A stretch of 64,000 bases of DNA, from the NCBI GenBank assembly GCA_003545705.1, contig QVLQ01000023.1, forward strand, positions 1-64,000, written 5' to 3'. The notes below the pieces were generated by a model. It saw nothing but the letters and a program-made list of their open reading frames with translations, had not been told where the DNA came from and made no database searches. Numbering within the stretch: the stretch's first letter is position 1; each line of letters starts with the position of its first letter. The stretch comes from Acidomyces sp. 'richmondensis' (Eukaryota; Ascomycota; Dothideomycetes; Mycosphaerellales; Teratosphaeriaceae). Shown piece by piece: positions 55,303-64,000 of this stretch. Both the position numbers and the translations under genes were made by a program.

Positions 55303-57714
55303 CATCCATTCGGTAAAAATATCGGTGGAACTCTCAACAGTACCAGAGGATGGAGGCTGCCACCCTCCATCCCAAGGGCTCCCACAAGGACCCCCACCTC
55401 CTAAATAAAGGACCTAAAAGCTACACTATAAAGCCAAACAAGCAGATAGAGACTATAACTATATAAAAGAAAATACTCACCCTTACTAATGATATCTAGA
55501 CAGCCTACTCACCAAACATGCAAAATACCTAAGGTCCAGTCCCTCCTCTCTCTCCTCCAAAGGGCCTATACCTGCCTGTCCTACTAGGCATACAACCAGA
55601 ATATCTCTTAAGCGCTTATAGATATCTACAATACCAAAAAACACACCCGCGCACCCACATCTCGACCAAAACCGGACGAAATTCGAAGCTGATTACACCA
55701 AATTCAAGCGCTCGCGACGTACACCTACACGCCAAGCGCACGGCGCGCCGCCGGCGTTATCCATCGAGCTTTTGATAGCTCCATCTCACCAGAAAACAGA
55801 CAAAAATTTTTGAGGTGTTGCCAAGCCTTGGACCCTGAAATTTGAGCACTGGACCCTTAGGGCCTAAGGCACCAAATATGACCTCACCTAACAGCTAGAG
55901 AGGTACAAGAATGGAAATAGAGATTAACAGCGAGGGACCTACCACTCCTAAAAGAATTATAGGCTGTAAAAGGCCTATTGAAACCCTACAGCGCCTCCGC
56001 GCTAATAGAGCAAGACGTCAACTAATACCGGCAATACCTTTACTGAGCAAAAAGACCCTATTGCAAGCTAAATAAAATAAAGAAGACAGTTCAGAGGAAG
56101 AGGAGCAAGGTAATGAGGAAGAGGAGGAGGAGGAGGAGGAAAAGGAGGGAGAGAAAGAGGAGGAAATCAACAGAGAGAAAGAAAAAGAGGTATTAAGCCT
56201 TATTTATAAGGCTAGAGACCTTATCGTTAAGGCAGCAAGCCTTACCAAAAATCGCCAAGAACAGACTAATCTCCTTGACCTCGTACACATCTTCAGGGAA
56301 TATACGGAGCAAGGCACAGTACTCTCTAGTACCAAGCTTATTGCTAATAGAGCAAGCGAACTTACGGCAGTTGCTAAGGCAGCTACTAGCGCTATCCGTA
56401 CCCAAACAGCTACATACGCTGACGCAGTAAAGGCTGGAGCTAAGCCAGGCGTCAATCCGGTAATACAACAGGCAGGGAGGAGCAACCAATCCCAAGCCGA
56501 GAGAACAAGCCCTAAGGAGACGTTAAAAACTGAGTCAATTGTAGTCTCCCTAAAAGGGAAGCTAGTAAAGATATAGGCGCTGACTTCTTCAACCTAAGGA
56601 ACAGGGTAAATAAGGTGATAGGAGGACCGGCAGTTGCCTCTATCCGCTGGACCCTAAATAAGGAGAAGCCAAACCTTATCCTCACCCTCACACACGAGTA
56701 CCCGGCCAGTAGCGTGCTAGCAAGCAATATAGCTAAAGAGGCTATAGTTCAGGTATTAAGTTACCTACTATTATAGGTAGAACTCCTCTACTATTAGGAG
56801 TGTCCCGTTATAGACTAGCCCTTTCCTTCCTAAGTTATTAACCTACTATACGCTTTTTATAGATAATATAAGGGATGAATAGGCTTTCCCCTCTCTTGCT
56901 TTTCTACTCTTTAGCTAAGACGCCTTTAATACCTTTATATTAGGGTAGAGCTTTATATTTTCCTCTTAGATCTTTTAGAGGGTTAGTATCTAGGCGGGGT
57001 TTATACTACCTACTACCCTTACTCTATAGACAATTGCTTAGAATTAGGGTACACTTAGGTATACTAAGGGGTATTGCTCTTAGATCTACTTCTGATCTTC
57101 TAGTAGTCTATCCTTTATAGCTCCTAATTCTACGAATATTTTAATATCCCTACTCTCTAGCTTCTTTACTACTATTACCTAAGGGTTATTAAGTTCCTTT
57201 AGGATCTCTTTATTAGTCTTTCCCCTTATCTTAGTTCGATCTTCTTCTCTTTCTATCCTTATAGAGAGGGTATTGCTCTTAATAGGGGTTGGAGAGGGTC
57301 TTAGCACTATATATTAGTATTAGGTAGCTATCTAAGCTTAAGTATTTACAGTAGGGGTAGTCTGTTGTTTTTTAAGCGTATTGTAGATATATATAAGTGC
57401 TTAAGAGATATTCTAGTCGTATACCTAGTAGGACAGGCAGGTGTAGGCCCTTTGGAGGAGGGAGAGGATGGACTGGACCTTAGTTTTTTTGCATGTTTAG
57501 TAAGCAGCTAGGGCTATCTAAATGTTATTGGTAAGGGTGAGTATGTTCTTTTATATAGCTATAGTCTCTATCTGCTTGTTTGGCTTTATAGTGTGGCTTC
57601 TAGGCCCTTTATTTGGGAGGTGGGGGTCCTTGTGGGAGCCCTTGGGGTGTAGTGTGGCAGCCTCCATCCTTTGGTACTGTTGAGAGTTCCACCGATATTT
57701 TTACCGAATGGATG
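55303..57714. mobile_element. Long-inverted-repeat (foldback-like) element with TA at its ends
   Basis: Arms of about 345 bp (55303-55648 and about 57370-57714) are inverted copies, starting CATCCATTCGGTAAAAATAT and bounded outside by TA on both sides. Arms differ by scattered substitutions. The interior holds a LINE fragment (55652-56727) and an AT-rich stretch (56728-57370) with no open frame. No transposase is seen, so it is probably non-autonomous. Confidence 0.75.
55652..56727 (+). mobile_element. LINE fragment, copy 3 (5' UTR and first part of ORF1)
   Basis: Begins at the usual LINE 5' boundary and includes the Glu-rich part of ORF1 (about 56095-56190), then stops abruptly at 56727 within ORF1. 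RIP-type stops and one frameshift near 56563 are present. Loss of the 3' end is odd for a LINE and suggests deletion or recombination rather than reverse-transcription truncation. Confidence 0.85.
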
Positions 57715-57716
57715 TA

Positions 57717-58781
57717 GATAAATAATATTTTATTGGTGATGTGGATCAGGAATTATAAGGGAATATATAAGACTGTATAATTTCCTTTGTAGTTAGACGA
57801 ATTAAGCGGGCCTAGACATCTTGAACATTCCCTTTCCAACAAAGGATATTGAGGATAAGATGTCATGCCTACTTAATTCTTTTAACTACTAAGGATATTG
57901 TAATATTATGTATATATTCATTTCCCAAAACTCCTAGAACTTTCTGTGGTAGTAGTCTCTCAGTCTGATTTCAAATCTTCTAATCTGTTCTTTCTAGGCA
58001 CTTCAAGACCTTTCAACAAAAGCTGAACACGACTTAAGGCACAGCCTCAAGCCTACTTATTCGTTTTGACCGACTACCAAGGACAGCACTACGGTAAGGA
58101 GGGCCAAATGTGGTGAGCACTTGTAAATAGGGTTTTGTTTAAAGGCCGAACACTGACGCCTATTGTAGACGGCTCCCTCTTGCTGAAAGGTACGGAAGTA
58201 CCTTGACAAATTGATTCGAAATCAATTGGAAATCAGACTGCTCTGGGAGTTCAAGAAGAGAATATATAAGACTGCTCGATTTCCTCTGTAGTTAAAAGAA
58301 TCAAGCAGTCCTTGAAATCTTAAACACTTTTTTTCCAATATCTTTAAAACAAAATGCACATTTTGAATATTCGTGAACGATTCTGTATCCGCACTGCCTA
58401 AGCTGATAACAACATGTCCGCTCGAGAGAATCTATGGCGCTTTATGTCACATCAGTACCGAAAGACGGCCTCCGGTAAATGTACCGCGCGGTTTGTCATC
58501 GACCTCACTAAGCATACACATTGGGCGCATATGCACTGCGCGTGGTCAACGCATGTGGGCAGTCTCACTATAGACACCGCGCGCGGATAACCCAGCGCTC
58601 CAATAGCCACTAGGCAAGTGAGAGACGATGAAACCGCCTGTAGTCGAGGCACACGTCTTATAAATAATCGTTTGAAGCCATTCTGGTCTGGCCTTCGATC
58701 ATCAACAAATTAAAACCAACTCCAGCCTTCCGTCCAACGGCTGTCAGAAATCACTTCTTAGTCACAAATATACAAATCGCA
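57717..58781. other. Intergenic region with two copies of a TATA-containing repeat; promoter of the peptide gene
   Basis: About 80 bp around AATATATAAGACTG is shared between 57758-57830 and 58259-58330, with a weaker third copy at 60900-60915. A 50-bp stretch at 58190-58240 matches 43865-43912 inverted. Two perfect palindromes, ACCGCGCGGT (58483-58492) and CCGCGCGCGG (58577-58586), and TATAAATAAT near 58660 precede the small peptide gene. No gene seen. Confidence 0.5.
58577..58586. promoter_or_regulatory. CCGCGCGCGG palindrome upstream of the peptide gene
   Basis: A 10-bp perfect palindrome 196 bp before the predicted ATG at 58782. CG tracts of the same kind precede all four UstYa genes (51894-51906, 53729-53748, 59541-59564). 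A candidate operator for a shared regulator, by inference only. Confidence 0.4.
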
Positions 58782-59054
58782 ATGAAGGTCTACACTATCG
58801 TCGCCTCTCTTTTTGCTGCAGTATCGATGCTACCGGCTGGTCTAGCTTCTCCCGTAGCAAAGCCAGCTGAGGTGCGGAAAACGGAGGTACAGCGTCACCC
58901 AGGAGTACATGGCTGACGGTGATGTATCATGCAGTTGCGCGCTGTCGTCAGAGACAACGAATCCATAGATGTCGTCTCTAAGATCAAACAACGATCAGAT
59001 GCCAACGTAAGATCAAACCCGACTATGAGCGTTCCGTCGTATAAGAGAGACTGA
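58782..59054 (+). CDS. Small secreted peptide, candidate precursor of a UstYa-modified ribosomal peptide
   Basis: Two exons, 58782-58886 and 58935-59054, around a 48-nt phase-0 intron (GTACAG...GCTGACGG...GCAG) give 74 residues. The start is a clear signal peptide (MKVYTIVASLFAAV, then small residues, ending GLAS near residue 22). The second exon is polar and ends VPSYKRD: a Lys-Arg site, as used by Kex2 protease, directly after a Tyr-containing segment and one residue before the stop. A TATA-like box and pyrimidine-rich leader precede it. If the intron is retained, a 44-residue protein results. Position between UstYa genes 3 and 4 supports a precursor role. Unlike UstA-type precursors it shows no repeated cores, so the assignment is tentative; a small effector-like secreted protein is the alternative. 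Confidence 0.6.
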
Positions 59055-59729
59055 ACAGCTACGGCACAATGTAGGCGGCTGATGCCGAAGTTCCGATTGT
59101 CCTTTACGTGGTGGCAGGCCGCTATGATGACTAGCTTCCACCTACGAGCACATGTAACTAGCCAAAGCACAGCATGTCCCGCTTAACATTGCACTCGTAC
59201 GGCTTGATTGTTGCGACAAATCTTTGCTGTGATGGCCCGTGAAGGTGGAGCAGGGTGGGGAGAAGCCTAACAATGAGACGGTTAGGCAATAATGTGGAGC
59301 CACTCATTCATGATGCACTCATACTTAGTGCAAGTTGAGACAAATTGAACTTCGCAATTGACCTCACTTCCGATCTGTAATTAGTCATGGTCAGTACCTC
59401 ATTTATGTTGATGCCAGCCATCATCAACATGTGCACATTTGGCTCCTCAGCATGCATGTTTAATTGGATACCCACCGCCGAAGTTGATTTATCTCCACTG
59501 CGCGTTTATGTCGGCCCAGCCTACGCCGGGCGCGATGTGAGCGCGCGCGCGCGATATGCGCGCGAAAATCTTTAGGTGTTCTTTGCGAGTGGCAGAAATC
59601 GGCGCACACAGTCAGCGATCGCATCTACCAGGCAATATTTGCAAGCAGCCAGCGGAAAATCGCGGTTGGCAAACTGTCTGGAATGAACCAGATTTGTCTG
59701 AACTACCCAAAGAACTGGACTCTGTCGAC
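59055..59729. promoter_or_regulatory. Intergenic region between peptide gene and UstYa gene 4
   Basis: No supported gene. Near its right end lies the tract GCGCGCGCGCGCGATATGCG (59541-59560), continuing CGCG to 59564, 166 bp upstream of the gene 4 start. A short frame from 59387 overlaps it and is not credible. Confidence 0.5.
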
Positions 59730-60708
59730 ATGGAATCGCAAAAGGCTGGGATTCCGGATGCTGAGCAAATTCCATTCTTATCAAAGAAGTGCGATTCGGA
59801 AGGAGAAGAGCGTGGTGATTCTCAAGGCCGCAACACTAGAGGGACAGCCATGGAAATGAGGTTGTTTGGATACTGGTTATTGAGCCTTGTCCTCACGATC
59901 TTCGTTACAGTTTTGACGGTCTGGTCGTTGCGAGTCTTTTCTGGGTTACCGCTGCTTTGCCCAAAGCCGACCGATCAAGATTGCTCAGAGCAAACAGGGG
60001 TGTGGTGTAAGATCGCTCGACCCAACCCGAGCAGAAAGCTCAGTTGACAGATCACGCAGCTCCTCTTCGAGAAGCAGTTGTTTTCGAAGAGATCAATTTC
60101 GATAACCTTTTCTCACATAAAAGCCCTTACCGAGGGCCACCAAATCCGCAGATCGAAATGGCATGGGACCAGATCATCACTTGTAAGCTACGAGCCCGTC
60201 TGTTTGCATGCGGATCAGATTCTCACTTGATGTAACAGTTGATCCGATAGGCGTCACGCCTGACAAACTTGATCTTCTAAATCGATCAACGCAGGATTCC
60301 TGGATGCAGTCTGTCTCGCCCGCGCATAAAGGGAAATACATTGTTGCTTTTGAAGTGTTCCATCAACTCCATTGTCTGAATCTGATCCGGCAATTTACAT
60401 GGTTGGATCGATACATAGTGCGCCCTTCAGATCTGCGCGGTAGTCTTGTGGAGAATCGCATGCACGTCGATCATTGTATCGAGACACTGCGATTGGCCTT
60501 GATGTGCAATGCTGATGTGACGCCGTTCCTGATCCGAGATCGTAATAATGGTGCTACCAGGGCGCCGCTACCCGATTTCGACACCTTTCACAAATGCAAG
60601 AAATGGGAGCCTTTGGTGGAGTGGGTAAAGCGCAACACCTGGCAGCAATCGAGCAGCGGAGAGCTTCGACCGGAGTCAGATTTCAAGCAGCACGACCCGC
60701 GTGCTTGA
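59730..60708 (+). CDS. UstYa-family oxidase (DUF3328), gene 4
   Basis: Exons 59730-60006, 60051-60182, 60239-60708; introns 44 and 56 nt, both phase 1; 292 residues. An in-frame ATG at 59556 would add 58 residues but lies inside the CG tract, so I prefer 59730. One transmembrane helix at about residues 46-69. Landmarks: LREAVVFEE, SPYRGPP, EMAWDQII, FEVFHQLHC (HxxHC 178-182), HVDHC (212-216), LALMCNADVTPF and DFDTFHKCKKW. Introns 3 and 4 of the paralogues are absent here. The C-terminus resembles gene 1. Frame intact. Nearest neighbour of the candidate peptide gene, so it is the best guess for its modifying enzyme. Confidence 0.92.
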
Positions 60709-61157
60709 TGTCATTGATAGCATAGAAGATAATTATTCAATCCAAGACTTATGAAATCGCACCGCATTCCAAGGTTGTTGAAAGGCCTAGAAGGACCTAT
60801 GCCAAAAGGTCTAGAAGGTTTTAATAGGTCTAGAACGACCTAGAAATGATTGATTGGAAATCAGGATAGAAATCAGATTGACTTAGGAGTTTAAGAAAGG
60901 AATATATAATAATAAAGTCTTGCATTGCTGATCTATTCCTGTCTAGGATAAGCAGCTGCTACTGAATTTTGTTTTCAGAAGGTAAAAGCCTAAGCACAAA
61001 ACCCTTCTTGTCTCTTGTTTATCTTAGGTACTAATCCAACTTTTGCCTTTGTCTTCCTGTTGGACATTGATAGGAGCTCTAGAGCTCTTAGCCTCTTACT
61101 AATTCTATTCCATCTGTACCCCTCCCTTCACTCTTTTGTTCTTTATCCTTTGCCTTA
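60709..61157. other. Intergenic, with short GGTCTAGAAGG-type repeats
   Basis: Four imperfect copies of GG(C/T)CTAGAA(G/C)G lie at about 60784-60848 just past the gene 4 stop. A weaker copy of the TATA-containing repeat is near 60900-60915. No gene is seen up to the DDE element at 61158. Confidence 0.45.
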
Positions 61158-62092
61158 ACGTAATCGACGGTCAAACGAGCCACCCCACCAAGCGAGCCAC
61201 GAAATTCCATCTCATCTACTTCAAAACGACCTTGTAGCCGCCACAACGATGCAGTCGCTATCAGAATCGCTAAATACAATTTCAATATCCTCTTCTTTAT
61301 TATTATCAATTATTGTAGCCTTAGCTCCCTCTTTCACCTTCTTCTTCGGCTTCTTCTAAGCTACTTCAAGCTCAGCCTGCTTCGCAATATCGAGTACTTC
61401 TTAAGTACTAAAAACGAATTTACCTTTCAAGGCTATCCTCTTCCCTTTTTTACGCTACTTATAAGCCTATAGAAGAGATTCAGTATTAGTAAGCCGCTTC
61501 CAAAGTAAAGCAACCTCACTTTGCGCTGTTTTAAGCGTACGGGTTATCCGCTTCGTATAGCGCTTAGTAGGTAAAAGAAGCGGTTGCTCTTTATCTAGCT
61601 CAGAGTGCAAGAGAGCATTAGCCTTACATAGCTCTGTACCATCTGGTGGTGAGCTTGCTAAAAGTGATAGATTAAGTAGGTACGAGACCTGTTCTTAGGG
61701 CAGAGGAGGTAGTGTTTGCGGTAACTACCTGATCTTATTAAGGACTTAAATCGGGCTCAAGGGCTAGAGGCCAGTCGCTTTCCAGCCACTTTAGATATTT
61801 GCTTACGTAATCGCTTTGTCTCGAGCGTGGATATACGCCTTAGTCCATTTGACTCGTAGTGTACGGCCCGGGTCAAGGCAAGTAAGCTTGTCTGTTTCTG
61901 CTATAAGAGCCTTTTTTAGCGGTAAGAATACGCTTACATTAAGCGGCTATAGCGCATACGAGCAGTGTAGCGGTAAGATGAGGATATCTATCGCATTATC
62001 TATATAGAAGGCGATAAAATCTGCAGTAATGTGGCTACTATAGCCGTCTATAATAAGCAGGCGGCGCTCCTTAGGGCTCGCGGGCTTCGTAT
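61158..62092 (-). pseudogene. DDE family 2 transposon, C-terminal half with terminal repeat
   Basis: The left end ACGTAATCGACGG...GAGCCACC is preceded by TA at 61156-61157. The minus-strand transposase remnant reads, from 62092 down, RLLIIDGYSSHITADFIAFY (second catalytic Asp, about 62065), LPLKKALIAETD, then WKATGL and the lysine-rich tail, with several stops. It is interrupted at 62093 by an LTR-like repeat. The rest of the element should lie beyond the window. Confidence 0.8.
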
Positions 62093-62366
62093 TGTCGTGG
62101 AGTAGGACGTCCTGAGTGTCCGTCGTCCTGGAAGGGAGCGTATCGCGCGTAGGTCTAGTAGGCAACCAGCTCAGTAGATCAGTGAACGTCGCATTAGCAT
62201 ATGATACAAGGCCGGCCTCTCTGGCTGTCTGGCTGTCTGGGTGTACGTTTGTGTGTGTAGGCTCTTCTGGGTCATGCATGCAGGTCTTCAAGGTGAATGA
62301 TGATACGTGTGTGTATCTACATGTACAAGAATACAATGTCTGTCTGTCTGTCTGTCTGTGTGTCTG
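62093..62366. repeat. LTR-like dispersed repeat, subfamily 2, truncated copy
   Basis: Matches the first 270 bp of 33481-33880, starting TGTCGTGGAGTAGGAC and ending in a (CTGT)n run where the B3 LTR begins at 62367. B3 thus inserted into it. Confidence 0.75.
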
Positions 62367-64000
62367 TGTTATGTCTCTGTTGGTCACGTGATGATCAGAT
62401 GACCTTAGAGTCACGTGGTTGGTACTCGTTTGAAGAGGAGTGTCAAGGCAGCGAAGTGGAAGCAGAAGTTGTTATTCTAACCAATGAGGTTAACAATTGA
62501 GTTGAACACGAAGTTGAAGCTTAAGGCTTCGTCTTCGATTCCTATATATTGTTCGTAATTCGTATAATCACCCTGATCACTACGATCACTTCGCGGGTGA
62601 TCTAGTGATCATAGTGATTACGGTGCTCGCTTCCTGATTGGTCCAGCCCTTTCAGCTTCCTTCCGTAAGGCGGGGTTTCGGTAAACCTTCCCTAATTGTC
62701 GTAACCCGTAACACTATCCCCCTTTTTAGTTAGCGCCGCCTCGGGCTAATATAGCGTCGTAGTAATACCTCTTCTATAATCACCTTTCTTTCGTAATACC
62801 TCTCCGTCACCATCGGTTATAATCAGTTCGTCGAAAGCATCTTACTTAGTGTATTAAGCGTGACGGAATTACAATGCCAACCCCGTACGCCTATTGCAAA
62901 TCCTACTAGCTCGATTGTAAGGTAGATCTTCGCTCTAGTCGTTGTGCGGAGTGCGTTCGCCGTATACGAAAATGCGACTTAATAGTTACTCGTACTGAGT
63001 TTAATAAGCTCCGTTCGATACGGTTACGGCTAAAAGAGCAGTTAGAGCGCGCAGAGGATGAGGAAGAGAAGTTGGTCGAGGAGTAGGAGGCGTTACTTAC
63101 GAGGATTCGTACGTAGTAGGCTCGGATACGTCGGCTTCGGAAACAACTTCGCTTTTCCGAGAGACAAGAAGGCGCCGCTTTTAATAAGGAGCTAGCTTCT
63201 ATCGAGGAGGCTGAAGAGCAGGAAAGAGTGCTGCTTGCTTCCTCCTCCGAGCCGGTGGAGGTTGAGCTCCCTACTTGTCCCCCTTAGCCCTTCGACGACC
63301 GTCTGATGATGAGTCCCTCTTAGTAGGCTGATCTCGCCGGTGTCGATTGGTCCTTTGATCTTAGTAGAACCTCTTCAGAAGTAGCCGGCAGTTCGTGAGA
63401 TTTGTACGTAGTTCCTACGTGTTTTCCGAGTCTAGATATCCTTTCTACTTAATAAGGTAGTTCTGATCATTCTGTTCTAGGATCTTTTCAACCTCGAACT
63501 CGTTTTCCTCTTCTTCCTTATAATAGAAGGTGTTTTGGCACGGTGTTTCCTAGTCTGCTAGTTCTAACAATGAGACGTGGAACATAGGGTGGATTTTTGC
63601 GTCTTTTAGGAGTGCAAGCCGATAATTTACCGGTCCCCTTTGTTCTTTAATCAAAAATGGTCCGACTTTAATATAATCCAGTTTCTTTAAGTTTCTTTTT
63701 GTCCTTAGGTTCTTAGTAAGTAAGTATACTTTATCCCCCTTTTTTAGCTAAGGTGCCTATTTTGATTGGTCGTTCGTAATCATTCTTTATTAGGTCTTTT
63801 GAATGTGTATACGGAGTTCGTTATAGAGACTTCGCATTTCCCCTAAAGCGACGAGAGCTCTTTGTGCATTTAGGTAGTTGCGTGGTTCTGTAAAGAGATT
63901 CGGGTGTTTCCTATAGTTAGAAAAGAATAGTATATATTGTATAGATTCGCTCTTTATGTTGTTAAGTGCAAGTTAAGCTATTAGTAGTAAGGAAACCTAA
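62367..64000 (-). mobile_element. Ty3/gypsy family B, copy B3 (partial, runs off the right edge)
   Basis: The 3' LTR is 62367-62713 (347 bp, TGTTATGTCT...CCCGTAACA, minus orientation). The internal part continues to the window end: antisense-ORF zone (about 62800-63290), then chromodomain and integrase C-terminal remnants (63420-64000) with stops. The mutation level is similar to B1. Confidence 0.88.
62820..63295 (+). pseudogene. Antisense ORF of family B (B3 copy)
   Basis: Same frame as in B1 at 25915-25440: the cysteine cluster (KVDLRSSRCAECVRRIRKCD, about 62920-62980), coiled coil RLRLKEQLERAEDEEEKLVE (about 63023-63082) and acidic end (LASSSEPVEVE, about 63238-63270). Interrupted by TAG at three or four Trp/Gln-like positions. 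Its conservation between two independently mutated copies suggests past coding use. Confidence 0.55.

Noticed and set aside
58373..58652. 66-codon frames on both strands upstream of the peptide gene
   Set aside because: No signal peptide, domain or codon support; they overlap palindromic promoter-like sequence.
59556..59729. Upstream in-frame extension of UstYa gene 4
   Set aside because: The ATG at 59556 lies inside the CG tract that precedes all genes of the locus, and the extra 58 residues are unlike UstYa N-termini; kept only as an alternative start.
61947..62414. 155-codon frame at the B3 junction
   Set aside because: It joins LTR-like repeat sequence to a DDE transposase fragment across an insertion border; only the transposase part is meaningful.

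Overview
The window reads as nuclear DNA of a filamentous ascomycete (Pezizomycotina). The evidence is short introns (44-78 nt) with GTNNGN...CTGAC/CTAAC...AG signals, UstYa-family genes, and old transposon copies in which CAG and TGG have become TAG and CpA has become TpA, the signature of repeat-induced point mutation (RIP). Genus and species cannot be read from the sequence. About 85% of the window is transposons nested in transposons; ordinary genes lie in one block, about 50.8-61.1 kb.

Layout. 1-4925: LINE copy 1 (minus strand, runs off the left edge). 4926-9710: RIP-mutated Ty3/gypsy family A copy (A2), split by a 0.8 kb LINE piece. 9711-10494: LINE fragment and an LTR-like repeat. 10495-13288, 18607-19653 and 26343-about 32240: three pieces of one old region, element C (Ty3/gypsy, minus strand), split by a full-length LINE (13303-18592, 14-bp target duplication) and by Ty3 family B copy B1 (19659-26337, duplication CGGGT). 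32252-43385: decayed pogo/Fot-like DDE elements, LTR-like repeats and B2 (34010-42152, duplication GCTAG), which itself contains a little-mutated DDE transposon (36801-38647). A solo B LTR sits at 43005-43349. 44020-50745: Ty3 copy A1 (minus strand, duplication AAAGG). 55303-57714: long-inverted-repeat element with a LINE fragment. 61158-64000: DDE fragment, LTR-like repeat and B3, running off the right edge.

The gene block holds four UstYa-type (DUF3328) oxidase genes with intact predicted reading frames: 50846-51767 (-), 52542-53524 (-), 53863-54914 (+) and 59730-60708 (+). Each has one N-terminal membrane anchor and two HxxHC motifs. Between the third and fourth lies a small two-exon gene (58782-59054) for a secreted peptide with a signal sequence and a Lys-Arg near its C-terminus, the outline of a precursor for a ribosomally made, UstYa-modified peptide (dikaritin/ustiloxin type). 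All five genes have an alternating CG tract 115-205 bp upstream of the predicted start. I read this as a small peptide natural-product locus between transposon islands; its product is unknown.

Other signals: both Ty3 families carry an antisense reading frame downstream of integrase with a cysteine cluster and coiled coil, and in family A this frame contains a consensus intron; element C carries a 26-bp palindrome whose arms co-vary among three copies; the three LINE insertions with readable flanks all have 14-bp target duplications.
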